From positions 1-34,220 of the forward strand of contig JAJEFC010000032.1 in assembly GCA_022820675.1 (NCBI GenBank): a stretch of DNA of 34,220 nt. Reading direction: 5' to 3'. Origin of the DNA: Vicinamibacteria bacterium (GTDB lineage: Bacteria > Acidobacteriota > Vicinamibacteria > Vicinamibacterales > UBA8438). The notes beneath the pieces are model-generated. The model was not told the DNA's origin. It made no database searches and saw only the letters and a program-made list of their open reading frames with translations. The translations under genes were made by a program, and so were the position numbers. This document shows, in pieces, positions 16,469 through 23,396 of this stretch (the first letter of the stretch is position 1; the number at the start of each line of letters is the position of its first letter).

Positions 16469-18624
16469 TACCCCGCGCTCATCACGCGCTCGACCTCGAG
16501 CACCCCCGCGACGGCGCGGACCACCTTGACGATGCGCTGGAGGTGCTTCAGGTCGGCGATCTCGATGGTGACGTTGATGCGTCCGTGGTGGTCGCTGCTC
16601 GTCGCCTCGATCTTGAGGACGTTGGTCCTGAGGCCGGCGATCTTCGACGTGACGTCGGCGAGCATCCCCTGCCGGTCCTCGACCTGAATGCCGAGCTGGA
16701 CCACGAAGCCTTCCTCGTCGGCCTGCTTGTCCCACACCACGTCGATACGGCGCTCGGGGTCGTAGAGGAGGTTGAGCACGTTTCGGCACCGGGCCGCGTG
16801 CACCGAGACGCCCTTGCCCCGGGTGACGTAGCCGACGATCTTCTCTCCCCGTATCGGGCTGCAGCAGCGGGCGCGGAAGACCATCAGGTCGTCGAACCCG
16901 CGCACCTTGACCTTGTCCTCGCTCGGACGCAGCACCCGGCGCACCACGGTGCCGATGGAGCGGCCCCCGGCCTGCTCGTCGAGGTCGCTGGGGACCAGCT
17001 TGTCGAGCACCGACCGCGCCTGCACCTTGCCGTAGCCGATGGCCGCGAACAGGTCGTCGCCGCGCGCCACCTTGAACTCCTCGGCCACCCGCCCGACCGC
17101 CTCCGGCACGAGCACGGACCTGGCGCTGAGGTTGAACCGCCGCAGCTCCTTGTCGAAGAGCTTCCGCCCCAGCTCGACCGCGCGCAGCTTCTCCTCGGCG
17201 TGGATGAAGTGCTTGATCCTGTTGCGGGCGCGGGACGTCACGACGAAGTTGAGCCAGTCGCGGCTCGGCGTGTGGCCGGGGGCGGTGACCACCTCGACGA
17301 TGTCGCCGCTCGCGAGCCGCGTGCGCACCGGCACCATGCGCCCGTTCACCCGCGCCCCCACGCACTGGTGCCCGACGTCGGTGTGGACGCTGTAGGCGAA
17401 GTCGATGGGAGTGGCGCCGCGGGGCAGGGCCTTGACCTCGCCCCGGGGGGTGAACGTGTAGACCTCGTCGGGGTAGAGGTTCACCTTGAGGTCGTGGATG
17501 AACTCGCCGGGGTCGCGCAGCTCCTGCTGGAACTCGAGGAGCTGCCGCAGCCAGGCGAAGTGCTCCTCGTCGGGGTCGACGCCGACCCGTCCCTCCTTGT
17601 ACTTCCAGTGGGCGGCGATGCCGTTCTCGGCCACCTCGTGCATCTCCTCGGTCCGGATCTGCACCTCGAACGGCACCCCGCCGTCGCTGACCACCGAGGT
17701 GTGCAGCGACTGGTACCGGTTGGCCTGGGGCATCGCGATGAAGTCCTTGAACCGGCCCGGCACCGGCGACCACGTCTGGTGGATGACCCCGAGCGCGGCG
17801 TAGCAATCGTGGACCGACGTGGTGATGACCCGGAGCGCGACGAGGTCGTAGACCTGCTCGAGGGGGATGCGCTGCCGCTTGATCTTCCGGTGGATGCCGT
17901 AGAGCCGCTTGATGCGCGACTCGATGCGGGCGAACGGGACGCCGGCCTCGGCCAGCGTCCGCTCGAGGGTCTCGCGCAGCCCCTGGACCGCCTTGCGGGT
18001 GGCCTTGCGGCGCCGCTCGACCCAGGCCCGCGTCGTCTCGTAGCTCTTGGGGTCGAGGTGCTTGAAGGCGAGGTCCTCGAGCTCGTCCTTGACCTTGCGC
18101 ATGCCGAGCCGGTGCGCGATGGGGGCGTAGATGTCGAGGGTCTCCTGGGCGATGATGAGGCGCCGCGCCTCGGCCAGGTGGTCGAGCGTGCGCATGTTGT
18201 GCAGCCGGTCGGCGAGCTTCACGAGGATGACGCGGATGTCGTCGACCATCGCGAGCAGCATCTTGCGGAAGTTCTCCGCCTGCCGCTCCTCGCTCGTCGA
18301 GAACGAGATGGAGCTGATCTTGGTGACGCCCTCCACGACGTGGGCGACGTCCGGGCCGAACAGGTCGCGCACGCGCTCGATGGTGGTCAGGGTGTCCTCG
18401 ACGACGTCGTGCAGCAGCCCCGCCGCGATGGCCACGTCGTCGAGCCGCATGTCGGCGACGAGGGAGGCGACCTCGAGGGGATGGACGAGGTAGGGCTCGC
18501 CCGAGCGCCGCTTCTGGCCGGCGTGCTCGGCCGCGGAGAAGTCGTAGGCGCGGCGGAGGAGGTCGGTGTCGGCGTGCGGGTTCGAGGCCCGGGCCTTGTC
18601 GATCAGGGTGTCGAGGCTGCTCAT
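16468..18624 (-). CDS. bifunctional (p)ppGpp synthetase/hydrolase, Rel/SpoT type
   Basis: 718 residues. The N-terminal HD hydrolase domain has His48 in YLVHPLEV and His72-Asp73 in LLHDVVEDT, plus KLADRLHNMRTL, so hydrolysis should be active. The synthetase domain includes YGIHRKIK and RFKDFIAMPQANRYQSLHT (about 291-309). A TGS domain (VYTFTPRGEVKALPRGATPIDFA) follows, then linker/zinc-finger-like cysteines (RARCCSPIRGEKIVGYVT) and a C-terminal ACT domain. This is the full long-RSH plan with both catalytic centres intact. The start at 18624 gives the normal N-terminus; a longer upstream frame would translate a mobile element. A TATCCT box 14 bases before the ATG suggests a short leader. It presumably partners the DksA-like factor in the stringent response. 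Confidence 0.95.
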   Translation of the reverse strand: MSSLDTLIDKARASNPHADTDLLRRAYDFSAAEHAGQKRRSGEPYLVHPLEVASLVADMRLDDVAIAAGLLHDVVEDTLTTIERVRDLFGPDVAHVVEGVTKISSISFSTSEERQAENFRKMLLAMVDDIRVILVKLADRLHNMRTLDHLAEARRLIIAQETLDIYAPIAHRLGMRKVKDELEDLAFKHLDPKSYETTRAWVERRRKATRKAVQGLRETLERTLAEAGVPFARIESRIKRLYGIHRKIKRQRIPLEQVYDLVALRVITTSVHDCYAALGVIHQTWSPVPGRFKDFIAMPQANRYQSLHTSVVSDGGVPFEVQIRTEEMHEVAENGIAAHWKYKEGRVGVDPDEEHFAWLRQLLEFQQELRDPGEFIHDLKVNLYPDEVYTFTPRGEVKALPRGATPIDFAYSVHTDVGHQCVGARVNGRMVPVRTRLASGDIVEVVTAPGHTPSRDWLNFVVTSRARNRIKHFIHAEEKLRAVELGRKLFDKELRRFNLSARSVLVPEAVGRVAEEFKVARGDDLFAAIGYGKVQARSVLDKLVPSDLDEQAGGRSIGTVVRRVLRPSEDKVKVRGFDDLMVFRARCCSPIRGEKIVGYVTRGKGVSVHAARCRNVLNLLYDPERRIDVVWDKQADEEGFVVQLGIQVEDRQGMLADVTSKIAGLRTNVLKIEATSSDHHGRINVTIEIADLKHLQRIVKVVRAVAGVLEVERVMSAG

Positions 18625-18710
18625 CGGTGCGCCGAGCAGGATACCGCGGCTCGCCGGGTCCGGGGAAGGGCGCCCGCGGGCGCCCGCCCCGACGGGCAGG
18701 GACGCATCCC

Positions 18711-18752
18711 CCGCCCCGCCTGCGGCTCCGTTCACCGCCCGACCAACCCTCA
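18711..18752. repeat. palindromic extragenic repeat, tail-type copy
   Basis: On the minus strand CTGAGGGTTGGTCGGGCGG, then ACGGAGCCGCAGGCGGGG, matches the tail of the 33424-33513 element. It directly abuts copy A of the inverted-end element. The gap 18625-19134 otherwise holds the features listed next. Confidence 0.55.
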
Positions 18753-18755
18753 GGA

Positions 18756-18886
18756 GGGTGCACGTCAGATTTGTGGAACCCGCCTCTGCCGCCGCGAGCA
18801 CCTCGCCGAAAGCCACCCGTTCGCACGCCAAACCTGGCCCCGAAATGCTCGCAACCGCGAATCTGCAACTTTCCTGACCTGCACCC
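18756..18886. mobile_element. copy A of the GCACGTCAG inverted-end element (131 bp)
   Basis: Ends GGGTGCACGTCAG and (reverse complement) GGGTGCAGGTCAG match in 12 of 13 positions. The whole element aligns with copy B at 27292-27420 with only about half a dozen differences and one or two single-base indels. No transposase frame. It sits between the Rel start and the promoter of the TPR gene, 16 bases before the -35 box. A non-autonomous transposable element is the likeliest explanation. Confidence 0.75.
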
Positions 18887-18902
18887 CCCTCAGGAAGTCT
18901 CC

Positions 18903-18931
18903 TTGACTTGACCTTTTGGCTCAACTATACT
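18903..18931 (+). promoter_or_regulatory. strong sigma-70 promoter of the TPR lipoprotein gene
   Basis: TTGACT (18903-18908), exactly 17 bases, then TATACT (18926-18931). Both hexamers are one mismatch from consensus. It would make a leader of nearly 200 bases before the TPR start. Confidence 0.75.
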
Positions 18932-18998
18932 GATCTGCCTTTCGTTGGCCGCCGCCGGTACGGGCACGGTTCTCCGGTAGCGTGTGTACCGTCCACAA

Positions 18999-19015
18999 CG
19001 GGCGGGAGCCGCCCG
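18999..19015 (+). promoter_or_regulatory. hairpin in the TPR leader
   Basis: CGGGCGG and CCGCCCG form a perfect 7-bp stem with a GAG loop, immediately before a ribosome-binding site (AGGAG at 19018-19022) of a short frame. It could modulate translation of the leader frame. Confidence 0.4.
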
Positions 19016-19027
19016 AGAGGAGAGATC

Positions 19028-19120
19028 GTGCCGGAAGCGGCCGAAACGCAACCGGCGGTGTCCAAGACATCGACGGCAGCATCCGGTTGCCGCAGGGGAG
19101 AAGTCCACGACCGACGGTGA
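19028..19120 (+). CDS. possible 30-residue leader peptide
   Basis: GTG start with AGGAG five bases upstream, a frame MPEAAETQPAVSKTSTAASG continuing to CRRGEVHDRR, and a TGA that overlaps an in-frame TPR-gene ATG as TGATG (19118-19122). The ribosome-binding site and the stop/start overlap are the only evidence. No homology is recognised. If real, translation would be coupled to the TPR gene. Confidence 0.3.
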   Translation: MPEAAETQPAVSKTSTAASGCRRGEVHDRR

Positions 19121-19134
19121 TGAAGGGGACCGTT

Positions 19135-20082
19135 ATGCAAATCCGATCGCTCGCCATCAGACTCGTTCTCGTAGCCCTCGTGGCCCTGTCGACGTCATCC
19201 TGCTACATGCTCGACCAGCTCCGGGCGTTGCGCGTCATCAAGGACGCGCACACCCAGTACCAGCGCAGCGACTACGTGCTGGCGGCGGAGCTGTACGAGG
19301 AGGTCCTGGAGAACGATCCCGACCTCGTCGAGGCCTACTTCTACTTGGCCAACAGCTACGACCAGCAGTTCCGGCCGGCCCTGCGGGGCGAGCCGGAGAA
19401 CGACGAGATGCTCGACAGGGCCATCGAGAACTACATCACGTCGGCCGAGCGCCAGACCTACCTGGAGCTGCAGACCCTGTCGCTGCAGTGGCTGGTGGAG
19501 GCCTACGGCCCCGACAAGGCGAACGACCCGGCCTCTTCCGAGATCGTGCTGCAGACGATGATCGACACCGATCCCGAGAACCCGGACAACTACTACCGCC
19601 TCGCCCGGCTCTACGAGGACTCGGGACTCTACGACCAGGCCGAGTCGGTGCTGCTCGACATCACGACGTCGCGGCCCGACGACCCTGCCGCTCAGCTCCA
19701 GCTCGCGGGGTACTACAACCGCAACGAGCAGTTCGACGAGACGATCGCGGCCCTTCGCCGTCGCGCCGAGCTCGAGCCGGACAATCCGGAGGCCTACTAC
19801 ACCATCTCGACCTACTACTGGGAGAAGGCGTTCCGCGACTTCACCCTGGACGAGGACCAGGAGATGGAGTACGTCATGCTCGGCCTCGCCGAGACCGACA
19901 AGGCCCTCGAGCTGAACGCCGACTACGTCGAGGCCCTCACCTACAAGAACATCCTGCTGCGGATGCAGGCCAACCTGACCGACAACGTCCGCGAGCGGGA
20001 GGACCTGATCGCCGAGGCGGACGAGCTGCGTGACCGCGCCGAAGAGCTGCAGCAACTGCGGAGCGGCGCCGCCGGCGGCTAG
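19135..20082 (+). CDS. TPR-repeat lipoprotein
   Basis: 315 residues. The N-terminus is a lipoprotein signal peptide: Arg-containing start, hydrophobic core LVLVALVALS, lipobox with Cys23 in STSSC. The mature protein is a series of tetratricopeptide repeats, seen in AELYEEVLENDPDLVEAYFYLANSY, DPENPDNYYRLARLYEDSGL and EPDNPEAYYTISTYYWEKAF, ending in a charged coil. A periplasm-facing or outer-membrane-anchored scaffold for protein interactions is expected; the partner is unknown. AGGGG eight bases before the ATG at 19135 favours this start over the ATG at 19120. It has its own strong promoter and long leader and stands alone. Its processing would use the Lgt and LspA encoded in this window. Confidence 0.85.
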   Translation: MQIRSLAIRLVLVALVALSTSSCYMLDQLRALRVIKDAHTQYQRSDYVLAAELYEEVLENDPDLVEAYFYLANSYDQQFRPALRGEPENDEMLDRAIENYITSAERQTYLELQTLSLQWLVEAYGPDKANDPASSEIVLQTMIDTDPENPDNYYRLARLYEDSGLYDQAESVLLDITTSRPDDPAAQLQLAGYYNRNEQFDETIAALRRRAELEPDNPEAYYTISTYYWEKAFRDFTLDEDQEMEYVMLGLAETDKALELNADYVEALTYKNILLRMQANLTDNVREREDLIAEADELRDRAEELQQLRSGAAGG

Positions 20083-20136
20083 CCCCGCTACTGCCGGGCC
20101 GTACGCCGCCCGGCCGGCCGTCGCGACACCCCTTCG

Positions 20137-20173
20137 GGCCGGGTGCCTGTTCCCTTGGGGACCGCACCCGGCC
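20137..20173 (+). terminator. hairpin after the TPR gene
   Basis: GGCCGGGTGC (20137-20146) and GCACCCGGCC (20164-20173) form a perfect 10-bp stem with a 17-base loop that itself can pair (CCC-TT-GGG). TCTTCG follows, a poor T-tract. The position, 55 bases after the stop, suits termination. Confidence 0.5.
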
Positions 20174-20452
20174 TCTTCGCGTACGACGGAGGTTGCCGCC
20201 GCCGGAACAGGCCCCCTCCTGGAACCCACCGACGGTCGACCCTCGTGAAGGGCTTGGGCTGTCTGGCAACCCGGCAGCCAATGGACCGCGCAAGCGGCAT
20301 GGACGCACCCGCGCACTGCGGCAATGGGTCGCCGTCGAGGAACCGCGCTTCCACCCGCTCTGGACCGCGCAAGCGGCGCCCACGCGGCCCCCACTGGCAT
20401 CACCGTTGTCGATCTCGATCCACGATGAGCGGAACCGGTAAAAGTGGTTGTC

Positions 20453-20489
20453 GGTTCAAAGCGGCAAGAGTAGTTGACGCTGAACAACC
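20453..20489. repeat. imperfect inverted repeat in an AT-richer patch
   Basis: The GGTTGTCGGTTCA segment pairs with TGAACAACC apart from a bulge; the patch 20438-20510 is clearly lower in GC than its surroundings. It also has two diverged copies of an AAGAGTRGTTG-like motif. It may be the worn end of an insertion sequence; no transposase remnant is recognised in the 20083-20576 gap. Confidence 0.3.
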
Positions 20490-20507
20490 GTTGCGAGAAA
20501 CACGAAA

Positions 20508-20542
20508 AAGGCGCGGCATGCCTCCATGGCATGCCGCGCCTT
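20508..20542 (-). terminator. intrinsic terminator of the tonB-exb operon
   Basis: Fifteen bases (20508-20522) pair perfectly with 20528-20542 around a 5-base loop. On the minus strand the stem is followed by CCTTTTTCG, a T-tract. It lies 35 bases after the stop of the last exbD gene. The outer bases (CACGAA...TTCGTG) allow some extension of the stem. Confidence 0.85.
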
Positions 20543-20576
20543 CGTGTTCCGAACGACGGGCCGTGGTGATGGGGTG

Positions 20577-21038
20577 CTACAGCGCGTCGGCCCCGCCGGC
20601 CCGGCGCATCGCCTCGGTGACGATGCCCACCTTGGTGACCCCGGCGCCCTTGGCGGCGTCGATCACCTCGATGATCTCGCCGTAGCGCAGGCTGCCGGCG
20701 CCGGCCACGAACATCGTCTTCTCGCGACGCTGCTCGAAGATGCCGCGCAGCTCGGACTCGAGCCGCTGAATCGGCACCGGCTGCTGGTTCACGGTGATCA
20801 CGCGGTCAGCCGTGTACTGCAGCACGATCTGGCTGGAGTCGACCGCGGACTGCGTCGAGCCGCGCGTCTCGAGCGGCAGGTTGATGTCGAGTCCCCGCTG
20901 AGACAGGGGGAGGGCGGCGAGGAAGATGACGATCAGCACCAGCAGCACGTCGATGAACGGCGTGATGTTGATGTCCGCGGTCGACTGCGGTCTCTCGGCG
21001 GAGACGACGGTGTCCGCCCCGTGGTGCTTCTTGGCCAT
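20577..21038 (-). CDS. exbD: ExbD/TolR family biopolymer transporter (second copy)
   Basis: 153 residues. A short cytoplasmic N-terminus is followed by one membrane helix (FIDVLLVLIVIFLAALPL) bearing the conserved Asp of the ITPFIDVLLVL motif, which carries protons in ExbD/TolR/MotB-type motors, then a periplasmic domain (about residues 50-150) ending in GVTKVGIVTEAMR. Works with ExbB to energise TonB. The ATG has GGAGGAG upstream and lies 3 bases after the first exbD stop, so the two are translationally linked. Two ExbD proteins in one operon suggest a hetero-oligomeric or specialised TonB system. Confidence 0.93.
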   Translation of the reverse strand: MAKKHHGADTVVSAERPQSTADINITPFIDVLLVLIVIFLAALPLSQRGLDINLPLETRGSTQSAVDSSQIVLQYTADRVITVNQQPVPIQRLESELRGIFEQRREKTMFVAGAGSLRYGEIIEVIDAAKGAGVTKVGIVTEAMRRAGGADAL

Positions 21039-21041
21039 CGA

Positions 21042-21485
21042 CTACTCTCCTCCGGCGGAAATCCCGCCGCTGCCGACCTTGCGCTCGGTGATGAGGCCGA
21101 TGTCCTCGATGCCCGCGCGCTGCAGGCGGTCGAGCACGGCCATGACGTCGGCGTACTGCGCGTCCTGGTCGGCCTTGATCAGCACGATCTTCTCGAACTT
21201 CCGCTCGAGCGTGGTCTGCACCGTCGTCAGCATCTCCTGCTCGGTGGTCTGCGTGCTGTCGACGTAGAAGCGACCGTCCGCGGTGACCGCGAGGACGGTC
21301 TGCGTGTCGTTCTCGGGCTTGTCCGTGGTGTTCGAGGCTTCGGGCAGGGTCACGTCGACGCCCTTCTGCAACAGGGGCGCGATCAGCATGACGATGATCA
21401 GGAGAACCAGCATCACGTCGGCCAGCGGCGTGATGTTGATCTCCGAGTTCATCGACCCTGATTTCTCGCCTACTTGCATACCCAT
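21042..21485 (-). CDS. exbD: ExbD/TolR family biopolymer transporter (first copy)
   Basis: 147 residues with the same layout as the adjacent copy: cytoplasmic tail, a membrane helix in INITPLADVMLVLLIIVMLI with the motor Asp in LADVMLVL, and a periplasmic domain with KIVLIKADQDAQYADVMAVLD. Sequence identity to the neighbour is low apart from the motif, so this is an old duplication or a separate recruitment. GAGGAG about 8 bases upstream supports the ATG at 21485. The exbB gene ends 106 bases upstream. Confidence 0.93.
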   Translation of the reverse strand: MGMQVGEKSGSMNSEINITPLADVMLVLLIIVMLIAPLLQKGVDVTLPEASNTTDKPENDTQTVLAVTADGRFYVDSTQTTEQEMLTTVQTTLERKFEKIVLIKADQDAQYADVMAVLDRLQRAGIEDIGLITERKVGSGGISAGGE

Positions 21486-21591
21486 GGGTGTGTCTCCTCG
21501 GTCCGCGCCGGATCATTCAGAGGGAGCCGCGGCTCCGACAGCGCGGTGCGCGGTCGGGGCCCGGCTCCCGGCAAGCGTGGCCGCCTCTTCC

Positions 21592-22263
21592 CTAGTCGGC
21601 CTTCTTGATGAAGTAGTCGACGAGCTCGGACGACGAGTTGTCCATCTCGACGTTGAAGAACTCGATGCGCGTGGTCAGGCCATTGTAGAACCACACGGCG
21701 GGAATCGCCACGAACAGCCCGATGGCGGTCCCGACGAGCGCTTCCGCGATACCGGCCGACACCGCGCCGAGGCCGCCCGACCCCGTGGCCGCGATGCCCT
21801 GGAACGCGTTGATGACGCCCAGGGTGGTGGCGAGGAGGCCGACGAACACGGCGGTGGCCCCGATGGTGGCCAGCGACCCCATGCCCTTCTTGAGGTCGGC
21901 CGCGGTGAGGGCGGAGGCGCGCTGGATGGCCCGGCGCACGCTGTCGATCACGTCGTCGCGGCTCAGCTCGACCCCGGCGTCCTTCTGGAACTGATACTCC
22001 TGCAGCCCGGCCAGGACGACCTTTCCGAGGTGGCTGTACTTGTAGTTCTTCGACTGCGAGACGGCGATGGCGTCCTTCAGGTGACCGTCCTTCAGGTGCT
22101 TGGCGACCTGGGGCGCGAAGGCCTTCGACTGCTTTCCGGCCTGCGTGAAGGTGAAGAGCCGCTCGAAGAAGACGCCCATCGACCACATCGACATCAGCCC
22201 CAACAAGATCATGAGGGCCTTGACGGGAATGCCCATCTGTTCCCAGAGTTCCAGAAGATCCAT
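21592..22263 (-). CDS. exbB: ExbB/TolQ/MotA family proton channel subunit
   Basis: 223 residues with three membrane helices: one near the N-terminus (ALMILLGLMSMWSMGVFF) and two in the C-terminal half (SLATIGATAVFVGLLATTLG and EALVGTAIGLFVAIPAVWFY). Between them lies the cytoplasmic helical region. The conserved pore Thr and small residues of the family are present in GTAIGLFVAIPA. Forms the stator-like pentamer that, with ExbD, couples the proton gradient to TonB. The start is well supported by GGAGG before the ATG. It is the second gene of the tonB operon. Confidence 0.94.
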   Translation of the reverse strand: MDLLELWEQMGIPVKALMILLGLMSMWSMGVFFERLFTFTQAGKQSKAFAPQVAKHLKDGHLKDAIAVSQSKNYKYSHLGKVVLAGLQEYQFQKDAGVELSRDDVIDSVRRAIQRASALTAADLKKGMGSLATIGATAVFVGLLATTLGVINAFQGIAATGSGGLGAVSAGIAEALVGTAIGLFVAIPAVWFYNGLTTRIEFFNVEMDNSSSELVDYFIKKAD

Positions 22264-22360
22264 TGTGCCTCCTACCTGCGATTCACATCATCGGGCGGGC
22301 GGGGCGCCGGACGACCGGCGCCCCGCCGCCCACAACACGGTTCCTCGTTTCGTGCGCCGG

Positions 22361-23071
22361 CTACCGCAACTGGAAGTTCACCGTCACCGTCATGATCACG
22401 GGAACCGCGACGCCGTTCAGCAGCGTCGGCGTATACGTCCACTGCCGCACCGCCTCGATGGCAGCCTCGTCGAGCAGCGGCACCGAGCGCAGCACCTTCA
22501 CGTCGGTGACCCGGCCGTCGGGGCCGATGACCGCCTCGAGAATCACGACGCCCTGGACCCGCGCCGCCTGGGCGACGGGAGGATAACGCGGCTGTACGTC
22601 GGTCACCTTGGTCGGGGCCTGGATGTTGCCGCCGACGCGGACCGGCTCGGGTGGGGGCGGGGGCGGGGGCGGGGCCTCGAGCAGCCCGCCGACGATGCCG
22701 CCCACGACGCCGCCGGCGATGCCGCCCTCGACGCCGGAGACGCTCGACAGGTCGAAGCCCGTCTCCGGCGCAATCTGGGCCGGGGCCTCGATGGGGGCGG
22801 CGTTGGGGTTGATGTCGACGACCGGCGCCTCGACCGCCTGCGCGGCCGGGGGCGGCGGAGGCGGCGGAGGCGGCGGAGGCGGCGGAGGCGCGGCCACGAA
22901 CGCCATCATCGACGGCACCTGCGGCAGCGCCTCGGCCGCGAGCAGCGGCACGATGAGGACGGCGGCGATCGCCACCACGTGCGCCAGCATGGAAACCGGC
23001 ACCGTGTACCACTTCTGCGCGCCGATCTTGATCGACGGATTCGCGATTTCACCGAACATCTGACCTGCCAC
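22361..23071 (-). CDS. tonB: TonB family energy transducer with long polyproline linker
   Basis: 236 residues. The N-terminal membrane helix starts around residue 24 and carries Ser27 and His31 in the SxxxH spacing needed for contact with ExbB/ExbD. The periplasmic linker has a run of 14 prolines (residues 62-75), a Gly/Val-rich segment, and a second run of eight prolines. The C-terminal TonB domain is GVVILEAVIGPDGRVTDVKV...AIEAVRQWTYTP. It spans the periplasm and drives outer-membrane receptors. The GTG at 23071 is chosen because AGGAGG lies exactly 6 bases upstream; an ATG four codons later is less well placed. First gene of the operon, behind a perfect promoter. Confidence 0.93.
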   Translation of the reverse strand: MAGQMFGEIANPSIKIGAQKWYTVPVSMLAHVVAIAAVLIVPLLAAEALPQVPSMMAFVAAPPPPPPPPPPPPPPAAQAVEAPVVDINPNAAPIEAPAQIAPETGFDLSSVSGVEGGIAGGVVGGIVGGLLEAPPPPPPPPEPVRVGGNIQAPTKVTDVQPRYPPVAQAARVQGVVILEAVIGPDGRVTDVKVLRSVPLLDEAAIEAVRQWTYTPTLLNGVAVPVIMTVTVNFQLR

Positions 23072-23126
23072 AGGCAACCTCCTGCGCCCCGTTAGGGGAT
23101 GAATCGCTTCACGATGAGAGGGACGA

Positions 23127-23155
23127 ATTATATGCAGACACCAAACCACTGTCAA
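23127..23155 (-). promoter_or_regulatory. perfect-consensus sigma-70 promoter of tonB-exbB-exbD-exbD
   Basis: On the minus strand TTGACA (23155-23150), exactly 17 bases, TATAAT (23132-23127). Both hexamers equal the consensus. The start of transcription would be near 23120, giving a leader of about 50 bases ahead of the AGGAGG-supported GTG. I see no Fur-box-like palindrome over it. Confidence 0.88.
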
Positions 23156-23261
23156 CGCAAGTCCGAACGCAAAATCGTCGCCCGCCGCCTTCGCGTCCCG
23201 TCCGGGCTTCCCGGCGACGCCGCCGGTCCGCCAATCGCCGCCCGCGGCCCCGGCGGTCGCC

Positions 23262-23396
23262 CCGGCCCAGCCCTCCGGGAGTCCGCGCGCCGTTCCGCAC
23301 CGCAGCCCCCCGGCTGGCCCGGAGAGCGTCGCCTGCGGCTCCGCTCTCCCGACCAACCCCGCCAGGCGTCTGCACCGCGCTACGGCGCAGACGCCT
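23262..23396. repeat. palindromic extragenic repeat cluster overlapping the hppA stop
   Basis: In the gap between tonB and hppA. GGAGAGC (23321-23327) pairs with GCTCTCC (23343-23349) around a CCTGCGGCTCC-containing loop. AGGCGTCTGC (23364-23373) pairs perfectly with GCAGACGCCT (23387-23396) around 13 bases and covers the hppA TAG. Near 23275 there is a decayed copy of the GGGAGTCTGCGCCG arm. The stop-overlapping hairpin may terminate hppA transcription. Confidence 0.65.
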
